A stretch of 64,000 bases of DNA from Clostridia bacterium (GTDB lineage Bacteria; Bacillota; Clostridia; Oscillospirales; Acutalibacteraceae): positions 62,001-126,000 of the forward strand of contig JAFXFC010000052.1 of assembly GCA_017513525.1 (NCBI GenBank), in the 5' to 3' direction. A program made the translations under genes and the position numbers. Below, piece after piece: positions 25,290 through 35,465 of this stretch. The notes beneath the pieces are model-generated. The model did not search any database and was not told the origin of the DNA. It worked only from the letters and a program-made list of their open reading frames with translations. The stretch's first letter is position 1. Each line of letters opens with the position of its first letter.

Positions 25290-28200
25290 ATGACTCTTGT
25301 GTCGATGCTCAGAAAGTATGACAGAAATTTAAGAAAATACTGTAAAGAACAAGTACGAAACCCCGATATTACTCCGGGTGCCGTATGGGTAACGGATAAT
25401 TACCGTGCCTGTTCTTCTGCACTTAAAGCGGCAATAGGATTTCTTTCTCATGAAGGTGAAAAAGATCTTATGCCGCTGTTTTTTATGTGTCAGGAGTATT
25501 TTTTAAGGGGAGAAGAGTTGTCTTTTGAAAGGCTTTCGGTGAAATTTTCATCTGAAAAGCTTAGTGTCTTTCAGTGTGAAGCACTGCCTGTGCTCCTTTT
25601 TGCGGCGGCTTCTTCCGTGATAAGCGATAATATTTATGAAGACAATGAAGAGCTTAAAATTTCTTGTGTCAAAAACCTTATTAAACTGCGTGAAATAGAT
25701 TTTGATGCAATGCTTTACGATATCTGTAAGGTTGAAAGATATCTGTGTGAGGACCCTGTGGGACTTTATGAGCAGATGAGCCGTGAAACCAAAAAGCAGT
25801 ACAGATATTCCGTTATGAAGGCTGCAGTTAAAGAAGGAATAACGGAGTGTGAGTTCGTCAAAAAAGCATTGGAACGCGCAAATGAAGAAAACCGTCACAT
25901 AGGCTTTTATCTGCCCGTGAAAAAAGATGAGTCTTCTTTGGGGTTGGTATATATAGTATCCGAATGGGTGCTCTCTGCCTTAATCTCTTTGTTCCTCGGA
26001 ATATTTTTTATAAAAGAGATTTATGCACCTTTTATTCTTATTTTCCCCGTGTATGCCGTTATAAAGCCTTTGAGTGACAGGCTTTGTGTAAAGCTTTTTA
26101 AGCCTTATAAACTGCCGACACTGAATGAGAATATAGTAACTGATGCGAAAACTCTTATAACTGTTTCAACCTTGTTGCCTTCTGCTTCAAAAGCAGGGGA
26201 GCTGTTTTCTCATTTGTCTGAGGTATACGCTTCAAATACACTTCCCGGTGTAAAGCTTCTGCTTCTTGCTGATATGAAAAACGCTCCCTTGCCCGAAGAC
26301 CCGTCAGACAGTGCGGATATTTCAGCCGTTAAAAGGCTTATTGACGAGCTTAATAAAAAACACGGCGGCGGTTTCTCGGTTGCTGTACGGGACAGAGTAT
26401 TTTCTCACGGGGAAAACGAATATACGGGCTTTGAAAGAAAAAGAGGTGCTATATCGGCACTGACTAAATATCTCAGAGACGGCAACGAAAATCATTTTGC
26501 TTTAGTCTACGGTGACACGGAAGGCTTTTCGGAAATGAAATATATTATGGCTCTCGACAGTGATACTTCAATGTCATTTGAGGTTTTAAGAGGACTTCTT
26601 GCAGTTGCCGAACATCCTCTGAATGCACCTGAGTTTTCAAGCCTTGAAAGAAGAATTGTTTCAGGCTACGGTATTATAACTCCGAGAGTTGAAACCTCTA
26701 TTGCCTCCAGTGAAAAAACGGTCTTTTCAAGAATTTTTACAAACGGCGGCTCTGTTTCATATTCACCGAAAATTAATGAACGGTACATGGATATGTTCGG
26801 AAAAAGCATCTTTTCGGGAAAAGGACTTATTAATATAGATGCTTTTAATATTACTGTCACTGATAAGTTTGACGAACAGAGAATTCTGAGTCACGATATT
26901 TTAGAGGGTTCGGTACTTCGCACGGCTTTTTGTGCCGAAAGTGAGCTTACGGATTCATTCCCATCATCTGCCGAGGGGTATTTTTCAAGACTTCACAGGT
27001 GGATAAGAGGCGATATTCAGAATATCAAATATATTTTTATGCCATTAGGTAAAAAAGATGCCTCTCCCGAAATGCCAAAGCTCGGAAAATATCAGCTTTT
27101 TGATAATATGAGAAGAGCTCTGACACCTGTTTTTTCTTTTGTCCTTTTAATTCTTTCATGCTTCATGCCTTATTATGACAGTGCAGTGTATCTGACGCTT
27201 GGAATTCTCGCGGTTACCGCAGATTATATCGTATCGGTTATAAGTGCTTTTATACGAAGCGGTATGAGAGCATTTTCTTCACTGTATTTTTCTTCTGAAA
27301 TAACTTCGGCAAATAAAGATATTCTGAAAGCCCTTATGGGAATAGGAGCTTTACCGCAGACGGCTTTTATAAGCCTTGATGCTGTTATAAAAAGTGCATA
27401 CAGAAGTCTTATTTCTCATAAAAAGCTTCTTCAGTGGCAGACTGCGGCGGATGCCGACAGCAAAACAAGAAAAAATATTTTTTCGGCGGGCATTATTCCG
27501 ACACTTACTGTAATTTTGTTTTTTGTGACAGGAACAGCATGGCACAGGTTATTTTCATTTCTTATTATATTTTTTATGCCCCTTGCCTTATCAAAGGGTA
27601 TAAAATTACCCCGTAAAAAAGAAAAACCGCTGTCAGAAAATGAAAGCAGGATAATTTCATCCTTTGCGGCAGCCTCGTGGCGTTTTTTTGAAGAGAATGT
27701 AACAGCACTTGAAAACTGGCTGCCGCCCGATAACATTCAGGAAACTCCCGTTCCGAGGAAAGCGAAAAGAACATCACCTACAAATATAGGCTTTTATCTC
27801 GTAAGTACACTTGCGGCGGCAGACCTTTCGTTTATATCGGGCGAAGAACTGCTTAAAAGAATATCGGATACACTGAATACAATAGATAAGCTGCCGAAAT
27901 ATAAGGGACTTTTATATAACTGGTATGATACCGTAAGGATGCTACCCTTAAGACCTTCTTATGTTTCCACGGTAGATTGCGGAAATTACCTTGTGTGTCT
28001 TTGTGCACTTAAAGAGGGACTTAAAGAGTACAGAAATATCCATCCGGGCTTTAATGAGCTGATAGTAAAAATCGAAAATATTCTCAGTGAAAGCGATCTT
28101 TCATTTTTATATGATAAAACAAGAAATCTTTTCAGAATAGGTATAGACTGTGAAAGCGGAGAATTGTCCTCTTCCTTTTATGACCTTTACATGAGTGAAG

Positions 28201-31200
28201 CGAGAATGACCTCTTATTATGAGTGCGCAAAACGCCATGTGCCTGCGCGTCATTGGAGCAGTCTTGACAGAACGCTTAAAAGAAGCGCAAATTATGTGAC
28301 CGCCGCTTCATGGACAGGCACCATGTTTGAATATTTTCTGCCCGCCCTTTTTCTTGATACTGTGGAAAATTCCTTTCAGTATGAAGCTCTTAAAGTATGC
28401 TTATATGCACAGAAAAAAAGAGTCAGAAAAGAGAATATTCCATACGGTATTTCAGAGAGCTGTTTTTACAGTGTTGACACTTCGCTTAATTACAGATATA
28501 AGGCGCACGGTATAAAAAATCTTGCCCTCAAAAGGGAGGCAGACGATGAAAGCGTTATTTCTCCTTATTCCACTTTTCTGACCTTGCCCTTTGACAGAAA
28601 AAGTGCCATGAAAAACCTCGGAAAGCTATCTTCTCTTCACGCTGAGGGCAGATACGGCTTTTATGAGGCTGTGGATTTTTCCCGTGAAAGAACCGAGGGC
28701 GAGGACTATCTGATAGTCAGAAGCTATATGTCGCACCATGTGGGCATGAGTATAATTGCTATGGCAAATACGCTTCTTGATAATATTTTTGTAAAGCGCT
28801 TTATGGCTGATATGAGCATGAAAAGTGCAAAGGTATTATTAGAGGAAAAAATACCCTCACATCCAAATGAAATGCGTTCATTCAGTGAAAAAAGAATTAT
28901 GGAGAAATCCATATCAGGGAATAATCGTTCAGCCCCTGAAGAGGGAAGCGAGGTGTTCGCATATTCTAACGGAGAAGTAACTCTGTTTTGTGACAAGTTC
29001 GGCAGAAACACTTCCGTTTTCGCAGCCTCTCGGATGTATAAATATTCAGACAGAAGCGAGGGTATAAGTGTCGGTATTGAATATGACGGCGTAATACTGC
29101 CCCTTTTTCCCTTTGATGAAAATAGCGTAAAGCTAAAAAAATATGCAATGTCAGTAAAAACACGGCTTCAGGATATTGATATTTATTCTGCGTTAATGGT
29201 GCACCCCACGGAAAATGCACTTCTTGTCCCCGTGAAAATAAAAAATACGGGAACTGACACAGTCAGCGTAAACGTGCATTATTATATCGAGCCTTATCTT
29301 CTTCCCTATGAAAAAGAAGATGCACATCCTGCTTTTTCTGATATGTTCTTAAAGGTAAAGGATGATAAAAAACACAGATCGCTCGTATTTTACAGAAGTA
29401 ACAGTGAAAGTTCCCCGGCACTGGCTCTTGGCTTTTACGGTAAAAATAAATCAGTTTATAATCTTGACAGAGAAAAGGTTATAGAAAGAATGACGGATGC
29501 CGAGAGCGTATTTTTCAGAAGCTATTCCTGTGAAATGAACGATATTAGAGGTGTTTCACCTGTTGCGGCAATTTCTGCCGAAATATCGCTTCAGGCAGGT
29601 AAAAGCACAGAATGTGTATTGATATTGGCTTTCGGCGGAGAAAAAAATACAGCCGAATATGTTCTTTCAAGGGTCAGAAATCAAGCTTTGCCGCTTCTTA
29701 CAAAGGGTGCTGCCGCAACATTTTTAAGAGATAAGCTCACATTTAATGCGGCAAGTTCCCTTATAGCAAGAACCTTTTTTAACGGTACTGCGGGTAGTGC
29801 CGAAAAAACTGCAGGAAATGCCTTAAAAGAGGGAATAGGAGCTTTGTGGCAGGTGGGTATTTCAGGGGATTTTCCCATAATTGCCGTATTTCCCGAAAAA
29901 AACTGTCCTTTGCTTTTACAAAAAGCCTTTGTAAGACTTCATAAAAGACTTTCAATGGCATCCATTAGCACGGATCTTGTTTTTATTTTTGAAAAAACCG
30001 CAGACTACGGCTTTACGGGAGAAAGAGATCTTCATAAAATAATCGCTGAAGAAGGCATGAATGATGCCATAGGAAAAAGCGGCGGTATTCATATGTTTTC
30101 TTTGTCTTCATTGCCAAAAGAGAGCTTTACCGCGATTCTTGCGTTTTCTAAATATGTTTATCCCAATTCCGACGGTATAAGTGAAGTTAAAAGAAAATTT
30201 ATTCCTCTCCTTTCAGAAACATTGCCTGTTCTTGAAGAGGAAAATTCTTTCATTAAAGACGGCTATTTAATAAACCGTCGCCCGTTGCTTCCATGGTGTC
30301 ATACTCTCTCTAACAACACCTTCGGAACACTTGTTTCCGACCGCTCTTTAGGCTACACATGGGCTTATAATTCAAGGCAAAATAAAATCACCCCGTGGAG
30401 CAACGATGCTTCAACCGATTTTTCGGGTGAACGGCTGTTTTTGATTTGTGACGGAAATATGTATGATATTGTGTCAAATGCTTCCGTAGTGTTTACGCCG
30501 TCATACGCACAGTACAGATGTTTTGCAGGGGATATTACTGTTGTTTCTACCGTTGAAGTAGCAAAAAAGGGCGCAAGAAAAAGAATAAGTGTGTTCACGG
30601 AAAATAATTCCGATGAAAACCGTGAAATTAAACTTATCTACTGTGTTTTCCCTGTTCTCGGAGAAGACAACTCAAGGAGAAATTTTATTAAAATTCATAA
30701 AGGAGACCGCTTTATTGCTGCCGAAAATCCTATGAATGAGGACTATAAGGGCGTTTTGTATCTGTCCTCTCCCGATGAAAATGCAGTATTTTCGGACACA
30801 GAAGAAAATCTTTACGAGAATATAGAAAAAAAGCTTATAATATTGCAAAAAATTGTCATTGAGGGTAAAAAATCAAAAACTGCAAGGTTTAATATGTGTT
30901 TTGCTGATGATATAAATGCAGCAGCAAAGCTTTCGGAGATTAATTTTATAACGAAAGAGAAGAAACGGGTAGCTTTTAATACGGGGTACAAAGAATTTGA
31001 TGAGTTTGCTTCGGCACTTCTTTATCATCAGGTAAGTGATACCCGTCTTCGTGCAAGGTGCGGATTTTATCAATGCTCGGGTGCTTTCGGTTTCCGTGAT
31101 CAGCTTCAGGATATTCTGCCGCTTATCGGAAGAGAAAACAGCAGTGTAAGGCAAATGATATTTAAGGCAGCATCTGCACAGTTCCCCGAAGGAGATGTTC

Positions 31201-32231
31201 TGCACTGGTTTCACAGAATATATAAAGACCGCCTGATATATAAGGGAATACGCTCGCGTTGCTCTGATGATATGCTGTGGCTGCCTTATGCCGTTTCCCG
31301 TTATGTTCTTAAAAGCGGTGACAGCAGTATTCTTGATAAAAGCATTCCGTTTTTACAGGGTGAAAGACTCCATGACGGACAAAATGAAAACTACGGTGAA
31401 TATGTTCACTCTGAAAAACATGCAGATCTTTATACTCACTGTCTTTATGCCATAAAAGTCGCCCTTAAAACGGGAGAGCATTCTCTGCCTCTCATAGGAA
31501 GCGGAGACTGGAATGACTCTTTTGATGAGGTGGGAATCGGCGGAAAAGGTGAGAGCGTATGGCTTGGCATGTTTTTAAGAAAAGTTCTCTTAGAATTTGC
31601 AAAAATTTGCGAAATAAGAAAAGATAAGAAAATGTCGGAACAGCTAAAGGGAGCAGCTCAAAAGCTTGCATCTGTAATTGACGAAAACGCCTGGAACGGT
31701 AAATGGTATTTAAGAGGCTTTTATGATGACGGGACACCTTTGGGGAGTGAGGGAGATAGCTCCTGTGAAATTGATCTTTTGTGTGAGTCTTGGAGCTCTC
31801 TTTCGGATATGCCCGATAAATCTCGCATAAAAACTGCACTTCTTCATGTATATGAAAAGCTTTTTGACGAAAAAAACGGTGTTATCAAGCTTTTTTCACC
31901 GCCTTTTTCCGAAAACGGCAAAAAAACAGGGTATGTAAATTTTTATCCCGAGGGAATGCGTGAAAACGGCGGTCAGTATACCCACGCCGCTGTATGGTTC
32001 GCTATGGCACTTTTCAAGGAGGGCTTAAAAGAACAGGGCGAAAAGGTGCTTTTTGCTCTTATTCCGTCGGAAAAATATAAAAACGGAAAAGGGGATACCT
32101 ATAAGACCGAGCCCTATGCCATGGCAGGAGATGTGTATTCTGCAAAAGGTCACGAGGGCAGAGGCGGTTGGAGTCTTTATACGGGTTCTGCCGGCTGGAT
32201 GATACAATTAGCGGATATGCTTGGTGATTAA
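25290..32231 (+). CDS. Cyclic beta-1,2-glucan synthase-like giant glycosyltransferase (GT84 + GH94)
   Basis: A 2313-residue membrane enzyme, shorter than the ~2800 residues of Brucella/Rhizobium NdvB/Cgs. Order: helical N-terminus; two membrane helices (~225-262); GT84 glycosyltransferase ~285-600 with LDSDT near 423, GKGLI, SHDILEG and LHRWIRGDIQ (~567-577); further membrane helices ~605-770; the middle glucoamylase-like domain ~831-1160 (NIGFYLVSTLAAADLSF through SYMSHHVGMSI), which in the family does the ring closure; then GH94 phosphorylase modules with GFRDQLQDILPL (~1933-1944) and GSGDWNDSFDEVG (~2070), which shorten chains. Expected product: a beta-1,2-glucan from UDP-glucose. ATG 25290 follows TTAGGAGG. 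Single intact frame. Confidence 0.88.
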   Translation: MTLVSMLRKYDRNLRKYCKEQVRNPDITPGAVWVTDNYRACSSALKAAIGFLSHEGEKDLMPLFFMCQEYFLRGEELSFERLSVKFSSEKLSVFQCEALPVLLFAAASSVISDNIYEDNEELKISCVKNLIKLREIDFDAMLYDICKVERYLCEDPVGLYEQMSRETKKQYRYSVMKAAVKEGITECEFVKKALERANEENRHIGFYLPVKKDESSLGLVYIVSEWVLSALISLFLGIFFIKEIYAPFILIFPVYAVIKPLSDRLCVKLFKPYKLPTLNENIVTDAKTLITVSTLLPSASKAGELFSHLSEVYASNTLPGVKLLLLADMKNAPLPEDPSDSADISAVKRLIDELNKKHGGGFSVAVRDRVFSHGENEYTGFERKRGAISALTKYLRDGNENHFALVYGDTEGFSEMKYIMALDSDTSMSFEVLRGLLAVAEHPLNAPEFSSLERRIVSGYGIITPRVETSIASSEKTVFSRIFTNGGSVSYSPKINERYMDMFGKSIFSGKGLINIDAFNITVTDKFDEQRILSHDILEGSVLRTAFCAESELTDSFPSSAEGYFSRLHRWIRGDIQNIKYIFMPLGKKDASPEMPKLGKYQLFDNMRRALTPVFSFVLLILSCFMPYYDSAVYLTLGILAVTADYIVSVISAFIRSGMRAFSSLYFSSEITSANKDILKALMGIGALPQTAFISLDAVIKSAYRSLISHKKLLQWQTAADADSKTRKNIFSAGIIPTLTVILFFVTGTAWHRLFSFLIIFFMPLALSKGIKLPRKKEKPLSENESRIISSFAAASWRFFEENVTALENWLPPDNIQETPVPRKAKRTSPTNIGFYLVSTLAAADLSFISGEELLKRISDTLNTIDKLPKYKGLLYNWYDTVRMLPLRPSYVSTVDCGNYLVCLCALKEGLKEYRNIHPGFNELIVKIENILSESDLSFLYDKTRNLFRIGIDCESGELSSSFYDLYMSEARMTSYYECAKRHVPARHWSSLDRTLKRSANYVTAASWTGTMFEYFLPALFLDTVENSFQYEALKVCLYAQKKRVRKENIPYGISESCFYSVDTSLNYRYKAHGIKNLALKREADDESVISPYSTFLTLPFDRKSAMKNLGKLSSLHAEGRYGFYEAVDFSRERTEGEDYLIVRSYMSHHVGMSIIAMANTLLDNIFVKRFMADMSMKSAKVLLEEKIPSHPNEMRSFSEKRIMEKSISGNNRSAPEEGSEVFAYSNGEVTLFCDKFGRNTSVFAASRMYKYSDRSEGISVGIEYDGVILPLFPFDENSVKLKKYAMSVKTRLQDIDIYSALMVHPTENALLVPVKIKNTGTDTVSVNVHYYIEPYLLPYEKEDAHPAFSDMFLKVKDDKKHRSLVFYRSNSESSPALALGFYGKNKSVYNLDREKVIERMTDAESVFFRSYSCEMNDIRGVSPVAAISAEISLQAGKSTECVLILAFGGEKNTAEYVLSRVRNQALPLLTKGAAATFLRDKLTFNAASSLIARTFFNGTAGSAEKTAGNALKEGIGALWQVGISGDFPIIAVFPEKNCPLLLQKAFVRLHKRLSMASISTDLVFIFEKTADYGFTGERDLHKIIAEEGMNDAIGKSGGIHMFSLSSLPKESFTAILAFSKYVYPNSDGISEVKRKFIPLLSETLPVLEEENSFIKDGYLINRRPLLPWCHTLSNNTFGTLVSDRSLGYTWAYNSRQNKITPWSNDASTDFSGERLFLICDGNMYDIVSNASVVFTPSYAQYRCFAGDITVVSTVEVAKKGARKRISVFTENNSDENREIKLIYCVFPVLGEDNSRRNFIKIHKGDRFIAAENPMNEDYKGVLYLSSPDENAVFSDTEENLYENIEKKLIILQKIVIEGKKSKTARFNMCFADDINAAAKLSEINFITKEKKRVAFNTGYKEFDEFASALLYHQVSDTRLRARCGFYQCSGAFGFRDQLQDILPLIGRENSSVRQMIFKAASAQFPEGDVLHWFHRIYKDRLIYKGIRSRCSDDMLWLPYAVSRYVLKSGDSSILDKSIPFLQGERLHDGQNENYGEYVHSEKHADLYTHCLYAIKVALKTGEHSLPLIGSGDWNDSFDEVGIGGKGESVWLGMFLRKVLLEFAKICEIRKDKKMSEQLKGAAQKLASVIDENAWNGKWYLRGFYDDGTPLGSEGDSSCEIDLLCESWSSLSDMPDKSRIKTALLHVYEKLFDEKNGVIKLFSPPFSENGKKTGYVNFYPEGMRENGGQYTHAAVWFAMALFKEGLKEQGEKVLFALIPSEKYKNGKGDTYKTEPYAMAGDVYSAKGHEGRGGWSLYTGSAGWMIQLADMLGD

Positions 32232-32238
32232 AAATACA

Positions 32239-32276
32239 GATCATAGCTTATCGGCAATGCTTAATAAGCTATGATC
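32239..32276 (+). terminator. Terminator of the glucan synthase gene
   Basis: GATCATAGCTTAT (32239-32251) pairs perfectly with ATAAGCTATGATC (32264-32276), followed by a weak T stretch. Confidence 0.85.
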
Positions 32277-32300
32277 TTATTAAAATATAAATATTTTGTA

Positions 32301-32329
32301 TTGCATTTTATTTCCTGCTATGATAATAT
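32301..32329 (+). promoter_or_regulatory. Promoter of the cytoplasmic lipase paralogue
   Basis: TTGCAT (32301-32306), 17 bases, TAATAT (32324-32329), embedded in the CATTTTATTT...TATGATAA block also seen upstream of 23351. Confidence 0.55.
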
Positions 32330-32361
32330 AAACTAAATAATTATCGAATCGAGGAATAATT

Positions 32362-33705
32362 ATGCCCGAAAACAGATTTACACCGTGTGTAATTTTACCC
32401 GGAATCGGACAGTCTAAGGTTGAGCTTGTTGATAAAAAGGGCGACAAAATAAAAATGGCATGGCCTTTGGATGTTGACGGAGATGCTTTGATGAATGAGC
32501 TGAAAGCACCGCTTATGAAAATGATGCTTTTCAGAAAAGATGCAGGCTTCTCTGATAAAGTAGCATCCATGATAAGGGATATTGCAGACCCGATTGCAGG
32601 TCTTCCTGACGGAAGTATGAAAAATAATCTGAAGGTTGTATCCTATCCGAGAAGCCTTGCAGAGTGTTCACCTGATGAAAAGCGCTACATTTACAAAATG
32701 GTGCCTCTTCAGATGCTGAGTTCCCGTATAGGTGAAGAAAACCTTTATTTCTTCTCCTACAATTCTTTCGGAGATACATATGAAACAGCAAAGGAATTAA
32801 GCATCTTTATTGATATGGTGAAAGAGAAAACAGGATGCGATAAGGTAAATCTTGTTCCCGTAAGTCTCGGCGGTGCTCTTTCAATCGCATATTTTGAATT
32901 ATTCAGACATAAAAAAGATGTCAAGCGTGTTATGTATTTTGTAGCTGCTCTCGGAGGCAGTCATCTTATTGCCGATATAATGGCAAAGAATATAAAAACC
33001 GCAAACGGTCTTTCACTGGTCGAAATGCTTAGCGACGCTAAAACTGCAGAAACTCTCGGCGGACTGCTTAAAATGATGCCTGACGGTGTTTTTGAAGCTA
33101 CCGTAGATAAAGCTCTTGACGCTCTCATAGATGTTGCTTTGGCAAATTCTCTTTCAATGTGGGGTATAATTCCTCCCGAAAGATATATCCCCTTATCTGA
33201 AAAATATCTCTCAGATAAGGCTCATGCAGCTCTTCGTGAAAAGGCAGACCGTTTCTATAATTATCGCCTTAATTTCCCTGAAACCGTAAGGGAGCTTGAA
33301 GCGGAGGGTGTTGAATTTTTCGCACTTTGCGGTTACGGATTGCCGCTTTTACCCCTTGTAAATTCCGATAAAATGTCATCAGACGGTATAATAAATGTTT
33401 CTTCCACAACCTTGGGTGCACTCAGTGCACCTTTGGGAGAGAAACTCACTGAGTTCCCCGAAGAAGGAAGAGTTTGTAAGGACAGCACACATTCGCACCT
33501 GTCACCTGACGGCACTGTTGATGCCGCATACGGACTCTGGCCCGAAAAAACATGGTATTTCGCTTCGCAGGGACACGATGCTACAGCATATAACGACAAG
33601 GCGCTCGGTATAGCAGCCCGTGTTCTTTCTGACGACAGCTTTACAGATATATATTCCGATCCCGAATTTCCTCAGTTCGGTACGGTGCAAGATAACAGAA
33701 AATAA
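32362..33705 (+). CDS. Cytoplasmic lipase-like alpha/beta hydrolase, paralogue of the secreted one
   Basis: A 447-residue protein lacking a signal peptide. It shares the layout of the 494-residue lipase at 23351: VILPGIGQSKVELV at the first strand, YFFSYNSFGDTYETA in place of YYFDYDWR, elbow VNLVPVSLGGALS (PVSLG, the first Gly lost), late His candidates (SQGHDATAYND) and the end DPEFPQFGTVQ resembling QYPQFMQ. Both have the same promoter block. Its gene is between the glucan synthase and the ABC-transporter pair. Substrate unknown. Confidence 0.75.
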   Translation: MPENRFTPCVILPGIGQSKVELVDKKGDKIKMAWPLDVDGDALMNELKAPLMKMMLFRKDAGFSDKVASMIRDIADPIAGLPDGSMKNNLKVVSYPRSLAECSPDEKRYIYKMVPLQMLSSRIGEENLYFFSYNSFGDTYETAKELSIFIDMVKEKTGCDKVNLVPVSLGGALSIAYFELFRHKKDVKRVMYFVAALGGSHLIADIMAKNIKTANGLSLVEMLSDAKTAETLGGLLKMMPDGVFEATVDKALDALIDVALANSLSMWGIIPPERYIPLSEKYLSDKAHAALREKADRFYNYRLNFPETVRELEAEGVEFFALCGYGLPLLPLVNSDKMSSDGIINVSSTTLGALSAPLGEKLTEFPEEGRVCKDSTHSHLSPDGTVDAAYGLWPEKTWYFASQGHDATAYNDKALGIAARVLSDDSFTDIYSDPEFPQFGTVQDNRK

Positions 33706-33717
33706 GGAGAGAAAAAT

Positions 33718-34548
33718 ATGGCTTTTAAATCCCGTAAACAAAAGTATTCTCCGGAGCCCTTTGAAAACGAATCGGTGACGGTTGAAAACGAAGATGTCGG
33801 ATATCCCGAGGAATATGCAGCTCCCGTTCAGAGAAAGAGCGACTATGCGTTCAAGGTAAGAAACCTTACCAAGGATTATGACGGCAACGTAGTTCTTAAT
33901 AATATCTCATTCGATATCCCTTCAGGAAAAATAGTAGGACTGTTAGGTCCTAACGGCTGCGGAAAGACCACTCTTATGAAGATCCTTGCAGGTCTTATTC
34001 ATGACTATACAGGTATGATAAAGGTTGACGGCAAACCTATCGGTATCGGTTCCAAGGCACATGTGGCTTACCTTCCCGACTGCACGTTCTTCCCCGAAAG
34101 ATTCCGTACAATAGACTGCATTAATTATTACGGCGATTTCTTTCAGGATTTTGACAAGGTAAAGGCAATTGAATTTGCCGCCCGTTTCGGACTTGATCTT
34201 AATCAGAAGGTTAAGACTATGTCAAAGGGTATGAAAGAAAAGCTTCAGCTTCTTGTTGTTATGTCAAGATCTGCAGATATATATCTTCTTGACGAACCCT
34301 TAGGCGGTGTTGACCCTGCCGCAAGAAGTGTTATTCTTGATATCATTATGAATAACTACAAAGAAAATGCAACAGTAGTTCTTTCAACACATCTTGTTAA
34401 TGACCTTGAGCACAGCTTTGATCACATTCTCATGCTCGGACACGGCTCAATTCTTGTTAACACCGGTATCGAAACTTTACGCTCCACCGGAAAATCAGTT
34501 GAAGAAATATTCAAGGAGGTTATTGGCGATGCTTGGGAAGTTGACTAA
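33718..34548 (+). CDS. ABC transporter ATP-binding protein
   Basis: A 276-residue ATPase. Walker A GPNGCGKTT (~residue 80), signature MSKGMKEKLQL (LSGG-like), Walker B IYLLDEPLGGVDP and switch STHL. An acidic N-terminal extension of ~45 residues precedes the domain, unusual for this class. The downstream ABC-2 permease starts inside it (20-base overlap), so the two form an exporter. Ribosome site AAGGAG. Confidence 0.93.
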   Translation: MAFKSRKQKYSPEPFENESVTVENEDVGYPEEYAAPVQRKSDYAFKVRNLTKDYDGNVVLNNISFDIPSGKIVGLLGPNGCGKTTLMKILAGLIHDYTGMIKVDGKPIGIGSKAHVAYLPDCTFFPERFRTIDCINYYGDFFQDFDKVKAIEFAARFGLDLNQKVKTMSKGMKEKLQLLVVMSRSADIYLLDEPLGGVDPAARSVILDIIMNNYKENATVVLSTHLVNDLEHSFDHILMLGHGSILVNTGIETLRSTGKSVEEIFKEVIGDAWEVD

Positions 34549-35428
34549 AAACACATTTAAGGCAAATATGAGCTCTGTTTCAAATGTTTATCTTGCAATG
34601 GGTATTATCGGCATAATAATGCTGGCTCTTTTGGTGATAGACTGGACAAAATGGGGCGACACAGGTATAGGACTCGGTCTTGTTATTAAAATAATTTCTT
34701 CTGCAGCTTTATGTATTACTGCGGGCCTCGGTATAATAATGACAATTGCGGGTATTGTTTCAGAATATCAGAGAAATATGTTCGGTGCAGAAGGTCACCT
34801 TACTATGTCTCTTCCCGTAAGAAGCAGTACACTTCTTCTTTCAAAGTGGATAGCAGGTTCATTCTGGGTAGTATTAAGCTATCTTGTTTTGTGTCTTTGT
34901 GCATTCGGCTCATTTATTTACATCATAAGACATTCGGTAAATATCGTACAGGGTAACGATATGTATTATTCCGTTTATGAGCTTGTAATAGAAATGATAG
35001 AGCAGTTAAGCTATTCTGCAGGTATTGCAACTCCTTCTATGGCAGTTCTTTTAAGCCTTGCTTCAATTTATGCTTTTGACGGCGCTGTAAGACTTATCGT
35101 ATTTGTTCTTTTGATTTTCTTTGCAATTACTCTTTCCAATTGCAGACCTTTCCATAAAACAGGAAAATTCGGCAAGATACTCTATTTCTTCTTAGGCTTC
35201 TTTGCTGTTTCGACTTTCGCCGGAATGATAACTAAGTTCATTAAGATATATATTATTATTTCCGAAACAGCTTATACATTTACTCTCTCTCAGGCAGAGG
35301 TAGCAGCAGCCTGGGATCTGGGCTTTGGTGCTTATTCCATAACAAATCTTTACTGCACGGCAATTGCCGCCGTATTTGTTTTCCTTATTACTACCGTACT
35401 TATTGACAGACGAGTAAATGTCAGCTGA
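34529..35428 (+). CDS. ABC-2-type transporter permease
   Basis: A 299-residue integral membrane protein with six helices (IIGIIMLALLVIDW, AALCITAGLGIIMTIAGIV, VVLSYLVLCLCAFGSFIYI, LIVFVLLIFFAITL, ILYFFLGFFAVSTFAG, IAAVFVFLITTVLI as examples) and the ABC-2 pattern LTMSLPVRSSTLLLSKW between. ATG 34529 is chosen because AAGGAGGT precedes it by 9 bases; the open frame goes further up without a ribosome site. Partner of the ATPase at 33718, 20-base overlap. Confidence 0.88.
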   Translation: MLGKLTKNTFKANMSSVSNVYLAMGIIGIIMLALLVIDWTKWGDTGIGLGLVIKIISSAALCITAGLGIIMTIAGIVSEYQRNMFGAEGHLTMSLPVRSSTLLLSKWIAGSFWVVLSYLVLCLCAFGSFIYIIRHSVNIVQGNDMYYSVYELVIEMIEQLSYSAGIATPSMAVLLSLASIYAFDGAVRLIVFVLLIFFAITLSNCRPFHKTGKFGKILYFFLGFFAVSTFAGMITKFIKIYIIISETAYTFTLSQAEVAAAWDLGFGAYSITNLYCTAIAAVFVFLITTVLIDRRVNVS

Positions 35429-35465
35429 TATGTAAGCTGTGCATTATTTGAAAGGGTGTGAAGGT

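Noticed and set aside
34394..34528. Longer start for the ABC-2 permease
   Set aside because: The extension is the end of the ATPase gene in another frame and has no ribosome site; ATG 34529 with AAGGAGGT fits.
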